DNA of 64,000 nucleotides from Acinetobacter sp. WU_MDCI_Axc73 (GTDB lineage: Bacteria > Pseudomonadota > Gammaproteobacteria > Pseudomonadales > Moraxellaceae), in assembly GCF_025562455.1 (NCBI RefSeq), contig NZ_JAHPRO010000019.1:1-64000 (forward strand). The letters run 5' to 3'. Shown here piece by piece: positions 20,750 through 30,813 of the stretch. A program made the translations under genes and the position numbers. Numbering within the stretch: the first letter of the stretch is position 1; each line of letters opens with the position of its first letter. The notes under the pieces were generated by a model. That model saw only the letters and a program-made list of their open reading frames with translations, ran no database searches and had not been told where the DNA came from.

Positions 20750-20836
20750 TTATTCCTCAAATATCGAGCCACCCTTTTTGCCCGATTGAAACGGTCCAAT
20801 GAACATAACTATAGATGACAATGGAGCTATGCTGAC

Positions 20837-23662
20837 ATGAGCGTAATCACTTCAACTCCTGGCCAACTTCAGGTGATTAAACGCACTGGGGAAGTTGCTG
20901 TATTTGATGCAGAGAAAATTTCCGTTGCGATTGGTAAAGCATTTCTGGCGGTCGAAGGACAACAAGGTGCAGATTCCAGTCGTATTCACGACCGTATTAC
21001 TCAACTTACAGAAATGGTCATGAATACTTTCAATCGTCGCTTACCTTCTGGTGGAACGATTCACATTGAAGAGATTCAAGATCAGGTTGAACTGGCCTTG
21101 ATGCGTACAGGCGAACAAAAAGTTGCGCGTGCCTATGTCATCTATCGTGAACAACGCGCTAATGCTCGTCAACAGGCGGGGGCAAATCATCACCCGACTT
21201 TACAAATTACGGATGCCAATGGTCAGCTTCAGCCTTTAGATCTTGATGCGCTATCAGCAGAAGTTGATAAAGCGGCTGAAGGTCTAGAAGGAATTGATGT
21301 TCAAGCGATTGTCGATGAAACCGTTAAAAACCTATATAACGGCGTGAAAGCGAGCGATATTGCCACTACGATGATGATGGCAACGCGTACCCGCATTGAA
21401 CATGAGCCAAATTATACCTATGTCACTGCGCGCTTGTTGCGTAATGAGTTGGTCGCTAAAGGTCTGACCTTCTTAAATCTACCTGTAGATACCCTAGAGA
21501 ACGATGCACTTGAAACCTTTCTAAAGAAAGGAGTTGAACTTGAGTTACTCGATCCAGAGTTATTAAACTTTGATCTTGCCAAACTTGCAGCGGCAATCAA
21601 ACCTGAACGATCAAATCAGTTTACTTATCTAGGTTTACAAACATTATACGACCGTTACTTTATTCACTCAGATGGCATTCGCTACGAACTTCCACAATTG
21701 TTCTTTATGCGTGTTTCCATGGGGCTATCAATTAACGAAGCCAATCGTGAAGAACGTGCCATTGAGTTTTATGACTTATTGTCTAGTTTCGATTATATGG
21801 CTTCTACGCCTACCCTATTTAACTCAGGAACTTTACGCCCACAATTATCGAGTTGCTATCTAACGACTATTGGCGATGACTTATATAATATTTATGGTGC
21901 CATGCGTGACAACGCAATGCTATCAAAATGGGCTGGTGGTTTAGGTAATGACTGGACACCTGTACGTGCTCTAAACTCCTACATCAAAGGCACCAATGGT
22001 AAATCACAAGGTGTTGTTCCTTTCCTTAAAGTCGCCAATGATACTGCTGTCGCGGTAAATCAAGGTGGTAAGCGTAAAGGTGCGGTGTGTGCGTATCTTG
22101 AAACATGGCATCTAGACATCGAAGAGTTTTTAGAATTACGTAAAAACACAGGGGATGATCGTCGTCGTACCCACGACATGAACACCGCCAACTGGGTTCC
22201 TGACCTCTTTATGCAACGTGTGTTTGAAGATGGTGAATGGACACTGTTTACCCCGTCTGAAGTTCCAGATTTGCATGATCTAACAGGTCAAGCTTTTGCT
22301 GAACGCTATGCGCATTATGAAGCGATTGCCAAAGAGCAAAACTTCCTTTACAAGAAAGTTCGCGCTCAGGACTTATGGCGTAAAATGCTGTCGATGTTGT
22401 TTGAAACAGGTCATCCTTGGATTACATTTAAAGATGTGTGTAACTTGCGTTCACCACAGCAACATGTGGGTGTAGTGCATTCATCAAACCTATGTACTGA
22501 AATTACCTTGAATACTAATCAAGATGAAATTGCAGTCTGTAATTTAGGTTCGATCAACCTTGTACAACACGTACAAGGCGGCATACTAGACCGTGAGAAA
22601 TTGGCACGTACTATCAAAACAGCCGTTCGTATGCTCGATAACGTCATCGACATCAACTACTATGCTGTGCCACAAGCCAAAAATTCGAACCTGAAACACC
22701 GCCCTGTTGGTATGGGTATCATGGGCTTCCAAGATGCCTTATACGAAATGAATCTGGCTTATGGTTCTGATGAAGCAGTTAATTTTGCTGATGAATCGAT
22801 GGAAGTCATTAGTTACTACGCGATTCAAACTTCAAGTGATCTTGCGCTTGAACGCGGTGTTTACTCAACCTTTAAAGGTTCACTCTGGGATCAAGGTATT
22901 TTACCAATCGACTCTTTAGACCTTGTTGGTAAAACACGTCCTGAACGCATGTTTGAAGTGGATCGTACTCAACGTCTGGACTGGGACACACTTCGTGCCA
23001 AAGTTCAAAAAGATGGTATGCGTAACTCAAATGTCATGGCAATTGCACCAACTGCAACAATTTCTAACATTTGTGGCGTGTCTCAATCGATTGAGCCGAC
23101 ATTCCAAAACCTATATGTGAAATCGAACTTGTCTGGTGAATTCACCGTGATCAACCCTTACCTTGTTCGTGCTCTGAAAGACCGTGGTCTTTGGGATAGC
23201 GTGATGGTCAATGATCTGAAACATTTTGAAGGGTCAGTACAGAAGATTTCCCGTATTCCTGAAGAATTAAAAGCCATTTTTGCAACCGCATTTGAAGTTG
23301 AGCCGCGCTGGATTGTTGATGCTGCTTCACGTCGTCAAAAATGGATCGATCAAGCGCAGTCGTTGAACCTGTACATTGCAGGTGCAAATGGTAAGAAACT
23401 TGATATTACCTATAAGATGGCATGGTTGCGTGGCTTAAAAACCACCTATTACCTCCGAGCTTTAGGTGCAACCTCGGCTGAGAAATCGACCATCAATACA
23501 GGCACATTAAATGCAGTTAAGGCAACTACGGTTGCAGCGCCTGTAGCAGCAGTCGCTCAGGAAAGCAAACCTGAAGTGACAGCAGAAGATGGTTTTACTC
23601 AAGCGGCACCAGTGCCAATGGCTTGTTCAATTGACAATCCTGACTGTGAAGCTTGTCAGTAA
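20837..23662 (+). CDS. nrdA: Ribonucleoside-diphosphate reductase class Ia, alpha subunit
   Basis: Catalytic subunit that reduces ribonucleoside diphosphates to deoxyribonucleotides. The 941-residue protein has an N-terminal ATP-cone (about 11-105, VIKRTGEVAVFDAEKI) for allosteric activity control. The active-site pair is visible in LSSCYLTTIGDD and AVCNLGSINL, and the radical cysteine in SSNLCTEITL. The C-terminal swinging-arm cysteines are in the last residues (NPDCEACQ). It is longer than E. coli NrdA (761) because of extra N-terminal sequence around the cone and an Ala/Val-rich linker before the tail. The next genes are a small membrane protein and nrdB. Confidence 0.95.
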   Translation: MSVITSTPGQLQVIKRTGEVAVFDAEKISVAIGKAFLAVEGQQGADSSRIHDRITQLTEMVMNTFNRRLPSGGTIHIEEIQDQVELALMRTGEQKVARAYVIYREQRANARQQAGANHHPTLQITDANGQLQPLDLDALSAEVDKAAEGLEGIDVQAIVDETVKNLYNGVKASDIATTMMMATRTRIEHEPNYTYVTARLLRNELVAKGLTFLNLPVDTLENDALETFLKKGVELELLDPELLNFDLAKLAAAIKPERSNQFTYLGLQTLYDRYFIHSDGIRYELPQLFFMRVSMGLSINEANREERAIEFYDLLSSFDYMASTPTLFNSGTLRPQLSSCYLTTIGDDLYNIYGAMRDNAMLSKWAGGLGNDWTPVRALNSYIKGTNGKSQGVVPFLKVANDTAVAVNQGGKRKGAVCAYLETWHLDIEEFLELRKNTGDDRRRTHDMNTANWVPDLFMQRVFEDGEWTLFTPSEVPDLHDLTGQAFAERYAHYEAIAKEQNFLYKKVRAQDLWRKMLSMLFETGHPWITFKDVCNLRSPQQHVGVVHSSNLCTEITLNTNQDEIAVCNLGSINLVQHVQGGILDREKLARTIKTAVRMLDNVIDINYYAVPQAKNSNLKHRPVGMGIMGFQDALYEMNLAYGSDEAVNFADESMEVISYYAIQTSSDLALERGVYSTFKGSLWDQGILPIDSLDLVGKTRPERMFEVDRTQRLDWDTLRAKVQKDGMRNSNVMAIAPTATISNICGVSQSIEPTFQNLYVKSNLSGEFTVINPYLVRALKDRGLWDSVMVNDLKHFEGSVQKISRIPEELKAIFATAFEVEPRWIVDAASRRQKWIDQAQSLNLYIAGANGKKLDITYKMAWLRGLKTTYYLRALGATSAEKSTINTGTLNAVKATTVAAPVAAVAQESKPEVTAEDGFTQAAPVPMACSIDNPDCEACQ

Positions 23663-23721
23663 TGACGAATACGCAAAGAAATATTAGAAAATATTTCTTT
23701 GCTCAATAGAAGGTAAAAATC

Positions 23722-23850
23722 ATGTTACATCTCAGTCATAACTACACATTAGGTCTAGCTGTACTGGTTTTTGCCTTCATTTTCTTTTACGCACCGATGG
23801 TTTACGCTTTTTTCAAAATTCGTAAACAGCAGCGTAATCAAAATAAGTAG
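23722..23850 (+). CDS. Small membrane protein between nrdA and nrdB (42 aa)
   Basis: A 42-codon ORF starts with ATG 9 nt after AGAAGG. The product has a short N-terminus, one strong membrane helix (about 10-31, GLAVLVFAFIFFYAPMVYAF) and a positively charged tail (KIRKQQRNQNK), giving an inside C-terminus. It lies 59 bp after nrdA and 141 bp before nrdB, in the same direction, so it may be co-transcribed. No known domain is recognised. The charge pattern, ribosome site and hydrophobic segment argue for a real gene. Confidence 0.65.
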   Translation: MLHLSHNYTLGLAVLVFAFIFFYAPMVYAFFKIRKQQRNQNK

Positions 23851-23991
23851 TGGGGATATAGGTTCTATTGAATAATTTTAGAACATCTATCGACAAAACT
23901 TAATTTTGCTTACACATAATAAGCGTATAGTAATGGCATCTTCGTAGAAAGGTGTCGATAAAGATATTAACAACGAAGAGAGAATTTGATT

Positions 23992-25275
23992 ATGTCTATC
24001 CTGAGTTGGGACGATTTCGAAGATGATTCGCAAAAACCGGCTGCACCTGAACACAAGTCTGCGCCCATCGAACCGCAAAAAGCGCCTATTACGCCGTTGG
24101 TATCTGATGCAGAGCCATCATCGCCGAGTTTGGCAACTACACAATCCGCTGGAGCCCCTACCAGCCGATCAACAGATTCAACCGATTCGGTGGCTCGAGC
24201 ATCTGAATCCTTAAAAAATCTGGATATTACAGCGGGACTGGAAGAGCTTGAAACAGGTGCAAGTCGTGTACAAGTTGATGATAAAGCCATGATCAACTGT
24301 CGTGCGGACTTAAACCAGTTAGTGCCGTTTAAATATGAATGGGCATGGCAGAAATATCTGGATGGTTGTGCTAACCACTGGATGCCGCAAGAAGTCAACA
24401 TGAACCATGACATCGCTTTATGGAAGTCAGAAAATGGTTTGACTGAAGATGAACGTATTATTGTTAAACGTAATCTTGGCTTTTTTTCGACTGCGGATTC
24501 TTTAGTTGCGAATAACTTGGTATTGGCGATTTATCGTTTAATTACTAATCCTGAATGCCGCCAATATATCTTGCGTCAAGCATTTGAAGAAGCAATTCAT
24601 ACTCATGCCTATCAATATTGTATTGAGTCTTTGGGAATGGATGAAGGTGAAATCTTCAACATGTATCACGAGATTCCAAGTGTCGCACGTAAAGCCGCAT
24701 GGGGACTCAAATATACTCAATCCTTGAGTGATCCAAAATTTGAAACAGGAACACCTGAAACTGATCAGCAATTATTGCGTAATCTGATCGCATTCTATTG
24801 TGTACTTGAAGGAATTTTCTTCTACTGCGGCTTTAGTCAAATTTTGAGTATGGGTCGTCGTAATAAAATGAACGGTGTTTCTGAGCAGTTCCAGTACATT
24901 TTGCGTGATGAATCCATGCATGTGAACTTTGGTATCGATATGATTAATCAAATCAAGATCGAGAATCCACATTTGTGGACAGCCGAGTTCCAACAAGAAG
25001 TCATTCAAATGATTCTTGAAGGTACCTTGCTTGAAATCGAATATGCGCGTGACACGATGCCACGTGGTGTATTGGGCATGAATGCAGCGATGATGGAAGA
25101 ATATCTAAAATTCATCTGTAACCGTCGTTTGGCTCAGCTTGGTTTACCCGAACAGTATCCAGGTGTGAACAATCCATTCCAATGGATGTCTGAGATGATG
25201 GATTTACGTAAAGAGAAGAATTTCTTCGAGACTCGTGTGACAGATTATCAGACCGGTGGTGCATTGAGTTGGTAA
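23992..25275 (+). CDS. nrdB: Ribonucleoside-diphosphate reductase class Ia, beta subunit
   Basis: Radical-generating diiron subunit that pairs with NrdA; 427 residues. Iron-ligand motifs are visible: the glutamate/histidine pair in [19 protein letters not shown], and [11 protein letters not shown]. The tyrosine in HTHAYQY is placed like the radical tyrosine of E. coli NrdB. The first about 95 residues (Pro/Ser/Ala-rich) form a non-conserved linker. I start at ATG 23992 (MSILSWDDF), preceded by GAAGAGAG, rather than at a TTG two codons earlier. A strong terminator follows at 25337-25366. Confidence 0.95.
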   Translation: MSILSWDDFEDDSQKPAAPEHKSAPIEPQKAPITPLVSDAEPSSPSLATTQSAGAPTSRSTDSTDSVARASESLKNLDITAGLEELETGASRVQVDDKAMINCRADLNQLVPFKYEWAWQKYLDGCANHWMPQEVNMNHDIALWKSENGLTEDERIIVKRNLGFFSTADSLVANNLVLAIYRLITNPECRQYILRQAFEEAIHTHAYQYCIESLGMDEGEIFNMYHEIPSVARKAAWGLKYTQSLSDPKFETGTPETDQQLLRNLIAFYCVLEGIFFYCGFSQILSMGRRNKMNGVSEQFQYILRDESMHVNFGIDMINQIKIENPHLWTAEFQQEVIQMILEGTLLEIEYARDTMPRGVLGMNAAMMEEYLKFICNRRLAQLGLPEQYPGVNNPFQWMSEMMDLRKEKNFFETRVTDYQTGGALSW

Positions 25276-25336
25276 GTTAAACCGTCGTCACGCGACACAT
25301 ATGTTGGCAAAGAACGACACATAAGTTGTCATTCAT

Positions 25337-25366
25337 AAAAAATAGAGCCTAATGGCTCTATTTTTT
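25337..25366 (+). terminator. Terminator after nrdB
   Basis: A perfect 13-bp stem (AAAAAATAGAGCC, loop TAAT, GGCTCTATTTTTT) lies 61 bp after the nrdB stop. Its T-rich 3' arm fits rightward termination, and the A-rich arm could serve the other strand. Confidence 0.85.
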
Positions 25367-25494
25367 ATGATTAGATTTTGAATACAATTCCATTTCCTGA
25401 GCTGTAGTAGTTCAAATCTGTTCACAGTTACCGATACTTTCTTAAAATTATCAGATTAAATTTGATCTAAAACCACTAAGAAAACCTTACTTTT

Positions 25495-25519
25495 AAAGGC
25501 TTTATATAACAAAGCCTTT
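25495..25519. terminator. Candidate terminator of the leftward lipoprotein gene
   Basis: A perfect 9-bp stem (AAAGGCTTT / AAAGCCTTT, 7-nt loop) lies 17 bp after the lipoprotein stop codon. The T-run is short on the minus strand, so its efficiency is uncertain. Confidence 0.5.
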
Positions 25520-25536
25520 CCTGAGCTACAGTTTTT

Positions 25537-26436
25537 TTAACGGTTTGCCGAAGTTACTGCGCTATTATATCCATCAACCATAAATTTATAATCAGATTGA
25601 TTCTTGGATTCTCTAAACTGTCGATAGTATTTCAAGCATGAGGTCAAATTTAATAAAACAGTATCTGTTCCAATTGATGGGTCTTTATCCTTATTTTTAT
25701 TATATTCAACATTTAACGCATTTAGTTCCGTTTGCAATTCATTGGCTATAGCGTCTGCCTGTTTTATCTTTTCTGGATTATTTAGATCAGTATCAGACTG
25801 AAATACTGATACCAATCGCTCACCCGCATCAAGTGCAGCAGCCCTATGATAGATATACGTATTACCTGTAGCTTTTAGTTTTTCAAGTTCTGCTTGTTTT
25901 TGCTTTTTATAAACTTTATCTAAAGCACTCTGGAATTTTTCAAAACTATCCATCGCCTCATTAAAATGCGTTTTTATTTCGGCATCTGCAGCTTTTCCTT
26001 TAACCAGTTGATCCGTCTTATACTCACCACTGTCATAATAAAGATTAAACTCATTATAATCGCTTTCAAGGACACCAATTTTTTGTTTTAGATCTTGAAC
26101 CGCGGTATTTAATTCTGGGCTTAATCCACCGATATCTTTTAATGAAGCAAATTTTTCATTTAAATATTTATAATTTAGAGATGGATAGCTTAATGCCTGA
26201 GAAGGCTTAGCATTTGAAATATTTTGCTTGAAATAGCTATTTCTAGCCTGCTCAAGCCCGTATGTACCCATAAGTTGATTTGAGATTTCAACATATTCAT
26301 TTAAACTTGTAGAAGGAGAAGATGAAACTTCCGCACTATCATTTACTTGATTATTCTCTTGATTATTTCTGTTTCCACAACCTACTAGCAAAATAGAAGA
26401 AATTGTTGCAGATAAAATTAAGCTGTTAAAATTCAT
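25537..26436 (-). CDS. YiiG-like lipoprotein (DUF3829 family, probable)
   Basis: A 299-residue exported lipoprotein. The N-terminus MNFNSLILSATISSILLVGC is a signal peptide ending in an LVGC lipobox, so the cysteine would be acylated. An Asn/Ser-rich linker follows, then a long mostly alpha-helical domain (about 50-295) with repeated heptad-like stretches. The architecture and motifs such as YVEISNQLMGTYGLEQARNSYF suggest the DUF3829/YiiG family, whose function is unknown. I chose ATG 26436 over GTG 26457 because the signal peptide fits it. It converges with nrdB. Family assignment is moderate. Confidence 0.6.
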   Translation of the reverse strand: MNFNSLILSATISSILLVGCGNRNNQENNQVNDSAEVSSSPSTSLNEYVEISNQLMGTYGLEQARNSYFKQNISNAKPSQALSYPSLNYKYLNEKFASLKDIGGLSPELNTAVQDLKQKIGVLESDYNEFNLYYDSGEYKTDQLVKGKAADAEIKTHFNEAMDSFEKFQSALDKVYKKQKQAELEKLKATGNTYIYHRAAALDAGERLVSVFQSDTDLNNPEKIKQADAIANELQTELNALNVEYNKNKDKDPSIGTDTVLLNLTSCLKYYRQFRESKNQSDYKFMVDGYNSAVTSANR

Positions 26437-26906
26437 GATATTTATCTTATCAAACACTAATTTTTTTGATTATATTTTTTTTATTGTAAATTAGAAGATA
26501 TTGTTACATGAATAAAACCATTTAGTTTATCAATGTTTTTTTCTTGAAAATTAATGTAATTTGAGTAAGTTTTAAGGATTTTATTCGAACTAACAGAGCC
26601 ATTAATACCCATTCAAAATCTCTTAGCTACCCATCTCTATTCATAACAACCTTCTGAAATGACCAATAAAGGTTATCGTCAATTCATGATTTCTGTCTAA
26701 AAAGCAAGCACCATTTTCCCATTATTGTGAGACCATTATTAAAAGATTTTGCTTCACACTCCAAGAATAATTCCTATAAAAAAATAATATTTTGTAACAG
26801 ATGCTTAGACATCTTTAAGTTTTATGTTTCTGTAAAAATCGGCTCACTTAAGCAACATTATAGGTATCATGTGCTTCATGCTTAAATTTTAATTCATATT
26901 TTTATA
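26437..26906. other. Intergenic region between the lipoprotein and M48 protease genes
   Basis: About 470 bp of AT-rich sequence between divergent genes. It should contain both promoters, but I cannot assign them with confidence. No coding frame, repeat or RNA structure stands out. Confidence 0.5.
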
Positions 26907-28295
26907 ATGAGATATCTCAAAAAAATATTGCCTTTTATCATTATGCTTTTATTGCCTTTTGCTCTCATTTTTTGGAGTGAAATACAGGTTAAACGAGCGG
27001 TCTATGACAACAGCACTTATATTAAACATGTTGCAAATTTAAAATCTCATACTAAAAACAGTCAATTACATGATTTTTATAAAAAATTAGTAGAAATAGA
27101 TATTAAAAATAGAGAGACAATGCCCACTCGAAATGCTCTGGCAAAGACTGCACTTGGGCTATCTATACTTGCATTAATTTCTTCGTTTTTTTGTTTAGTC
27201 AAAATCTATATTGATGCGTTAAGAGCGAGATTATCTGAGAAATATTTGTGTAACCATTTTGCTAAAAGCTGGACGATTTTGTCCTATGGGTTAAGCTTGT
27301 ACGTCGGTCTTTTAATTACAGCACTTATTCTCAACATTAGCTATGAAATTCTGGGAATCTGGAGTAAAAGCACCGGAAGTGATTGGCTTTGGGCTGTCAT
27401 ATTTTTCAGTATTGTATTTATGGGAACTCTGATCGTTGGTCTAACGCTCATCTACCGTATCCACAAAAATTGGTCGATACATTCTCTTTCCCCTAGTATT
27501 TATAGTGGGCGAACATTAACCAGACAAAATTTCCCAAAACTTTGGCAATGGATCGAAACTCTAGCAAGAACATTAAATGCGCCCGTACCTGACCATATTA
27601 TTATCGGCTTAGATTCTTCATTTTTTGTTACTAGTGCCGATCTGGTATTACAACCCTCAAACCAGATTTTAAAAGGTCATACACTCTATCTACCATTACC
27701 TTTTTTAACTGCGCTTAGTCAAGAAGAAGCTCAGGCCATCATTGGGCATGAGTTAACTCATTTTATTAATAAAGATACGATTCGAAGTAGTAAGGTGAAT
27801 ACTCAATTCACTTTACTTTGTGAGCATTTGTATGAGATGCAAGATACTGGACGGAAAAATAAATGGATGGAAATACCTGTATTCTGGATGGCAGAACGGT
27901 TTCTTTATCGCTTTCAAATTGCAGTCTATCACTGGGGCAGAAAACAGGAATTTTTAGCAGATGAAGGTGGAGCTCAATTTGCTGGTAAAACTGTTTTTGC
28001 TCAAGCACTATTGCGAGTTATCGCGATTTCTAAAATATTAGATCAGCTCTCCATTAACATGAAGACCGATCATTTTATGGATACCCTAAATAACACATTG
28101 CAAAATATGACACTGGTTGTAGATGCTAATACATTAGAAAGTTCAACCACTCATCCCTTTGACACACATCCGCCAGTAAGGTTAAGACTGGAAAATCTAG
28201 GCATCAATATAGATAGTACTTTAATTTCACATGCCACAAGAAAGCCACAAGATGAAGATCTGATCTGGTTTGCCAACCTTATGAGTAATGAATAG
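26907..28295 (+). CDS. M48-family membrane zinc metalloprotease
   Basis: Integral-membrane peptidase of 462 residues. Helices lie at about 8-25, 82-102, 125-148 and 160-185. The zinc motif is H281-E-L-T-H285 in AIIGHELTHFINKD, with the third ligand Glu348 in RKQEFLADEG, so the active site is complete. The C-terminal STTHPFDTHPPVRLRLENLG is the usual M48 tail. It resembles HtpX/YcaL-like quality-control proteases, but the substrate is unknown. A second gene starts 33 bp later and probably shares its transcript. Remnants of a different M48 gene lie at 39854-39957. Confidence 0.85.
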   Translation: MRYLKKILPFIIMLLLPFALIFWSEIQVKRAVYDNSTYIKHVANLKSHTKNSQLHDFYKKLVEIDIKNRETMPTRNALAKTALGLSILALISSFFCLVKIYIDALRARLSEKYLCNHFAKSWTILSYGLSLYVGLLITALILNISYEILGIWSKSTGSDWLWAVIFFSIVFMGTLIVGLTLIYRIHKNWSIHSLSPSIYSGRTLTRQNFPKLWQWIETLARTLNAPVPDHIIIGLDSSFFVTSADLVLQPSNQILKGHTLYLPLPFLTALSQEEAQAIIGHELTHFINKDTIRSSKVNTQFTLLCEHLYEMQDTGRKNKWMEIPVFWMAERFLYRFQIAVYHWGRKQEFLADEGGAQFAGKTVFAQALLRVIAISKILDQLSINMKTDHFMDTLNNTLQNMTLVVDANTLESSTTHPFDTHPPVRLRLENLGINIDSTLISHATRKPQDEDLIWFANLMSNE

Positions 28296-28328
28296 TAATT
28301 TTTATTTTAAAAATGATAGGTGAGTTAA

Positions 28329-28991
28329 ATGAAAGAAAATAAACACAATAACGTGATTTCGGAGTTATCCAATACATTAAGTGATGACTACAATCAAATG
28401 CAGCAAAATTATGATGAGAATTATCGAGAGGTTCTCAAGTCCTACCTTATAGGTGTTCCAGAGAATCTGGAATTTACTAGCGCAAATGGCTGGAGATTTA
28501 CTGGCCCATTTTTGACCGTAATGTTTCTGGGACTTTCTATTTTCTTTTTTTCTGAAAGTTCAGTAATTTTGGGTCTCTTTTTTTTAATGATGGGCCTGTG
28601 GCAGGTTTTCAAAACTTATAAAAACTGGAATGCTTGTAAGACTGTTTTTATGGTCTTAAATCGAGAAAAACTGATTCTCGATGGTTTACTTTCAAGTTCC
28701 CTAAATTTGATAGACATTGATGAATATAGAATAAAATATAAACCACGTCCTACTTTAACTCTAGTTTTAAAGGAAAACACTTCTGATGTTCCACAAATTA
28801 AAAATAAATCTCAAGGTTGTAACCGCATCAAAATGGATCGTTCAGGAAAAATGCCACCTGTGATAAAACTGACTATGGAGTGCGGTATTGCCTTCAATGG
28901 GAAAGGTCTAACACCACAAGAACTCAGCGATATTTTTTATAACCAAATCAGAGCAGCTTTTGCTTACCAGCAGCTTCATGAAGAACAATGA
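28329..28991 (+). CDS. Membrane protein of unknown function (220 aa)
   Basis: No family is recognised. Two adjacent membrane helices (about 57-72 and 77-95; FLTVMFLGLSIFFFSES, VILGLFFLMMGLWQVF) separate a charged N-terminal region from a soluble C-terminal domain of about 120 residues. This architecture suits a PH-like or regulatory domain on the cytoplasmic side. Its position 33 bp after the M48 protease gene suggests that the two act together, but this is inference from order only. Confidence 0.7.
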   Translation: MKENKHNNVISELSNTLSDDYNQMQQNYDENYREVLKSYLIGVPENLEFTSANGWRFTGPFLTVMFLGLSIFFFSESSVILGLFFLMMGLWQVFKTYKNWNACKTVFMVLNREKLILDGLLSSSLNLIDIDEYRIKYKPRPTLTLVLKENTSDVPQIKNKSQGCNRIKMDRSGKMPPVIKLTMECGIAFNGKGLTPQELSDIFYNQIRAAFAYQQLHEEQ

Positions 28992-29353
28992 TGTTGGCTG
29001 AGTCAGTTAAATTTTAAATGACTCTAAAAGTCTTACTCACTATAAACAAAAACTACAATAAAATAAAAAGACTTTAAAAAACAATAAATTTAATTTTATT
29101 TGACTGATTAACATTTTAATTTTTTGAAAATAATTTTGGTGCTTTTCTACATAAGAATTAAATTTCAGTTCACTATTCAGTCGATGTTTACACATCTATT
29201 AATCAAAATAAATTTAGATTTACCACCTCATAAAATATCATGAAAATTCAAGTGAATTTTTGTTGATTAATTTTTAAAATATGGTTAGATTTTTCAAGCT
29301 CATTGTGGATGAACAATGAATGGACAATTCTTAAGTATGCGTGGTTGATTCAA
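28992..29353. other. Intergenic region before the OprB-type porin gene
   Basis: About 360 bp, very AT-rich, no gene seen. An in-frame extension of the porin ORF reaches back to 29303 but lacks the look of a signal peptide. Confidence 0.5.
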
Positions 29354-30637
29354 ATGAAAATTCAGGGACTGAAACAAATAAGCTTTGCTAGCTTTGTGAC
29401 AGCAATAACATGTTTTAATTTAAGTCATGCGGATGATGCTTTCAGCTCTCATAGCAAATATTTGTTTGGTGACTGGAATGGAAAACGCACAGAACTCAGC
29501 AGTCAAGGCGTAAATTTTGATGCCAATCTTTATGTCGATACTGACTATCTGGCAGATGGTGGCTATAAACCACGAGATGGTGCAACTTTTGCAAGTCAGC
29601 TCTGGTTAGGCAGTAGTTTGGATCTTGAAAAATTGTTGGGTTGGAATGGTGTTTCAGTTCGTGCCATTGTCACTGCTCGTCAGGGTCAAAGTACTAGTGT
29701 TGATAATATTTCGTATCCGGGTGCGCCACAAATGGCCAATACACAGGCCACTTGGGGACGAGGAAATGTAGATTCTCGCTTGACTCAACTCTCTATTGAA
29801 AAGATTTTTACAGATACGGGTTGGAGTGTTCGCGTTGGCCGTATTGGTATGGGTTCATACTTTAATACGATGGGATGTGACTTTCAAAGCACATCGTTTT
29901 GTACTGCACAAAACGGAAAATGGATGGGCAATGTCTGGTATAACGAACCTGTGGCGCAATGGGCGGGAATTGTAAAATATCGATTTACCCCTGAACTCTC
30001 TGCCCAAGTTGGTGTATTTGAGTTTAACCCGACCAATATTAAGGAAAATCAAGGTTGGAATTTAAAAACCGACCACATGGATGGTGTCACTGTCCCTGTT
30101 GAACTGCATTATCAACCGAAACAAGGAATTAATCATTTACCGGGTAGCTATCGTCTAGGTGTTTTTTATAACAATGCTGATAAAACCCAAAACAAGGATG
30201 TCCTTACAGGTGAGCAGAAAGACCGAGCTTATGCAGGCTGGTTTACCGCAGATCAACAATTCACTTCTGTAGATGGTGGCAAACGAGGTTTATATGGATT
30301 TACCAATATTTCCTTTCATGACACCGCTGTTAATAAAATTGATAATACTCAACAAATCGGAATTCGTTATCTGGGCTTATTAGATGATCATCCTAATGAT
30401 ATGTTAGGCTTAGGTGTCAATCGCATTCACGTCAATGATCGTTATCGGGATGGCATCTACAACAAAAAAGCCTTAATTAATGAAGATGCTGAATACAATA
30501 TTGAATTGAACTATTCGCACTATGTCACACCGTGGCTAATGTTACGCCCTGTAGTGCAATATGTGATTCAACCTGGTGCGACTGATAAAGTAGATAATGC
30601 ATTAGTACTCGGTTTGACCACTAAAGTAATTTTCTAA
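29354..30637 (+). CDS. OprB-family carbohydrate-selective porin
   Basis: Outer-membrane beta-barrel of the OprB family, which lets sugars or related small solutes diffuse through the outer membrane. The start at 29354 gives a clear signal peptide (MKIQGLKQISFASFVTAITC to SHA) and a 427-residue precursor. The mature start with YLFGDWNGKRTELSSQGVNF is characteristic. The barrel continues to the terminal aromatic VIF. A cluster of Gly/Trp-rich strands and the motif WMLRPVVQYVIQPGA near the end support the family. The frame is open further upstream to 29303. No sugar operon is adjacent, so the substrate is unknown. Confidence 0.85.
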   Translation: MKIQGLKQISFASFVTAITCFNLSHADDAFSSHSKYLFGDWNGKRTELSSQGVNFDANLYVDTDYLADGGYKPRDGATFASQLWLGSSLDLEKLLGWNGVSVRAIVTARQGQSTSVDNISYPGAPQMANTQATWGRGNVDSRLTQLSIEKIFTDTGWSVRVGRIGMGSYFNTMGCDFQSTSFCTAQNGKWMGNVWYNEPVAQWAGIVKYRFTPELSAQVGVFEFNPTNIKENQGWNLKTDHMDGVTVPVELHYQPKQGINHLPGSYRLGVFYNNADKTQNKDVLTGEQKDRAYAGWFTADQQFTSVDGGKRGLYGFTNISFHDTAVNKIDNTQQIGIRYLGLLDDHPNDMLGLGVNRIHVNDRYRDGIYNKKALINEDAEYNIELNYSHYVTPWLMLRPVVQYVIQPGATDKVDNALVLGLTTKVIF

Positions 30638-30655
30638 ATTTATTCTATATTTGTT

Positions 30656-30692
30656 ATGCCGTGACCTGCTAAGTTTGCGGCATTTTTATTTT
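30656..30692 (+). terminator. Probable terminator after the OprB-type porin
   Basis: ATGCCG (30656-30661) pairs with CGGCAT (30678-30683) around a 16-nt loop and is followed by TTTTATTTT. The stem is short and the loop large, so support is moderate. Confidence 0.55.
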
Positions 30693-30813
30693 GAACATAT
30701 ATGAAGGATCAATTTCACCTCATCAGCAAAAAATAACATCGCCTTACTTTTTAATTGAATTAATCTCTGCCAAGATAAAAACTCAATAAAACAATGACAG
30801 AGAGGTAATGCCG

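Larger units (their letters stand above)
20291..20836. other. Divergent regulatory region between bfmR and nrdA
   Basis: 546 bp with no gene. It contains one perfect DnaA box (20580-20588), a degenerate second copy a few bases later (TTATCTATA), and two NrdR-like boxes nearer nrdA (20702-20749). The rest is AT-rich. Exact promoters were not resolved. Confidence 0.7.
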
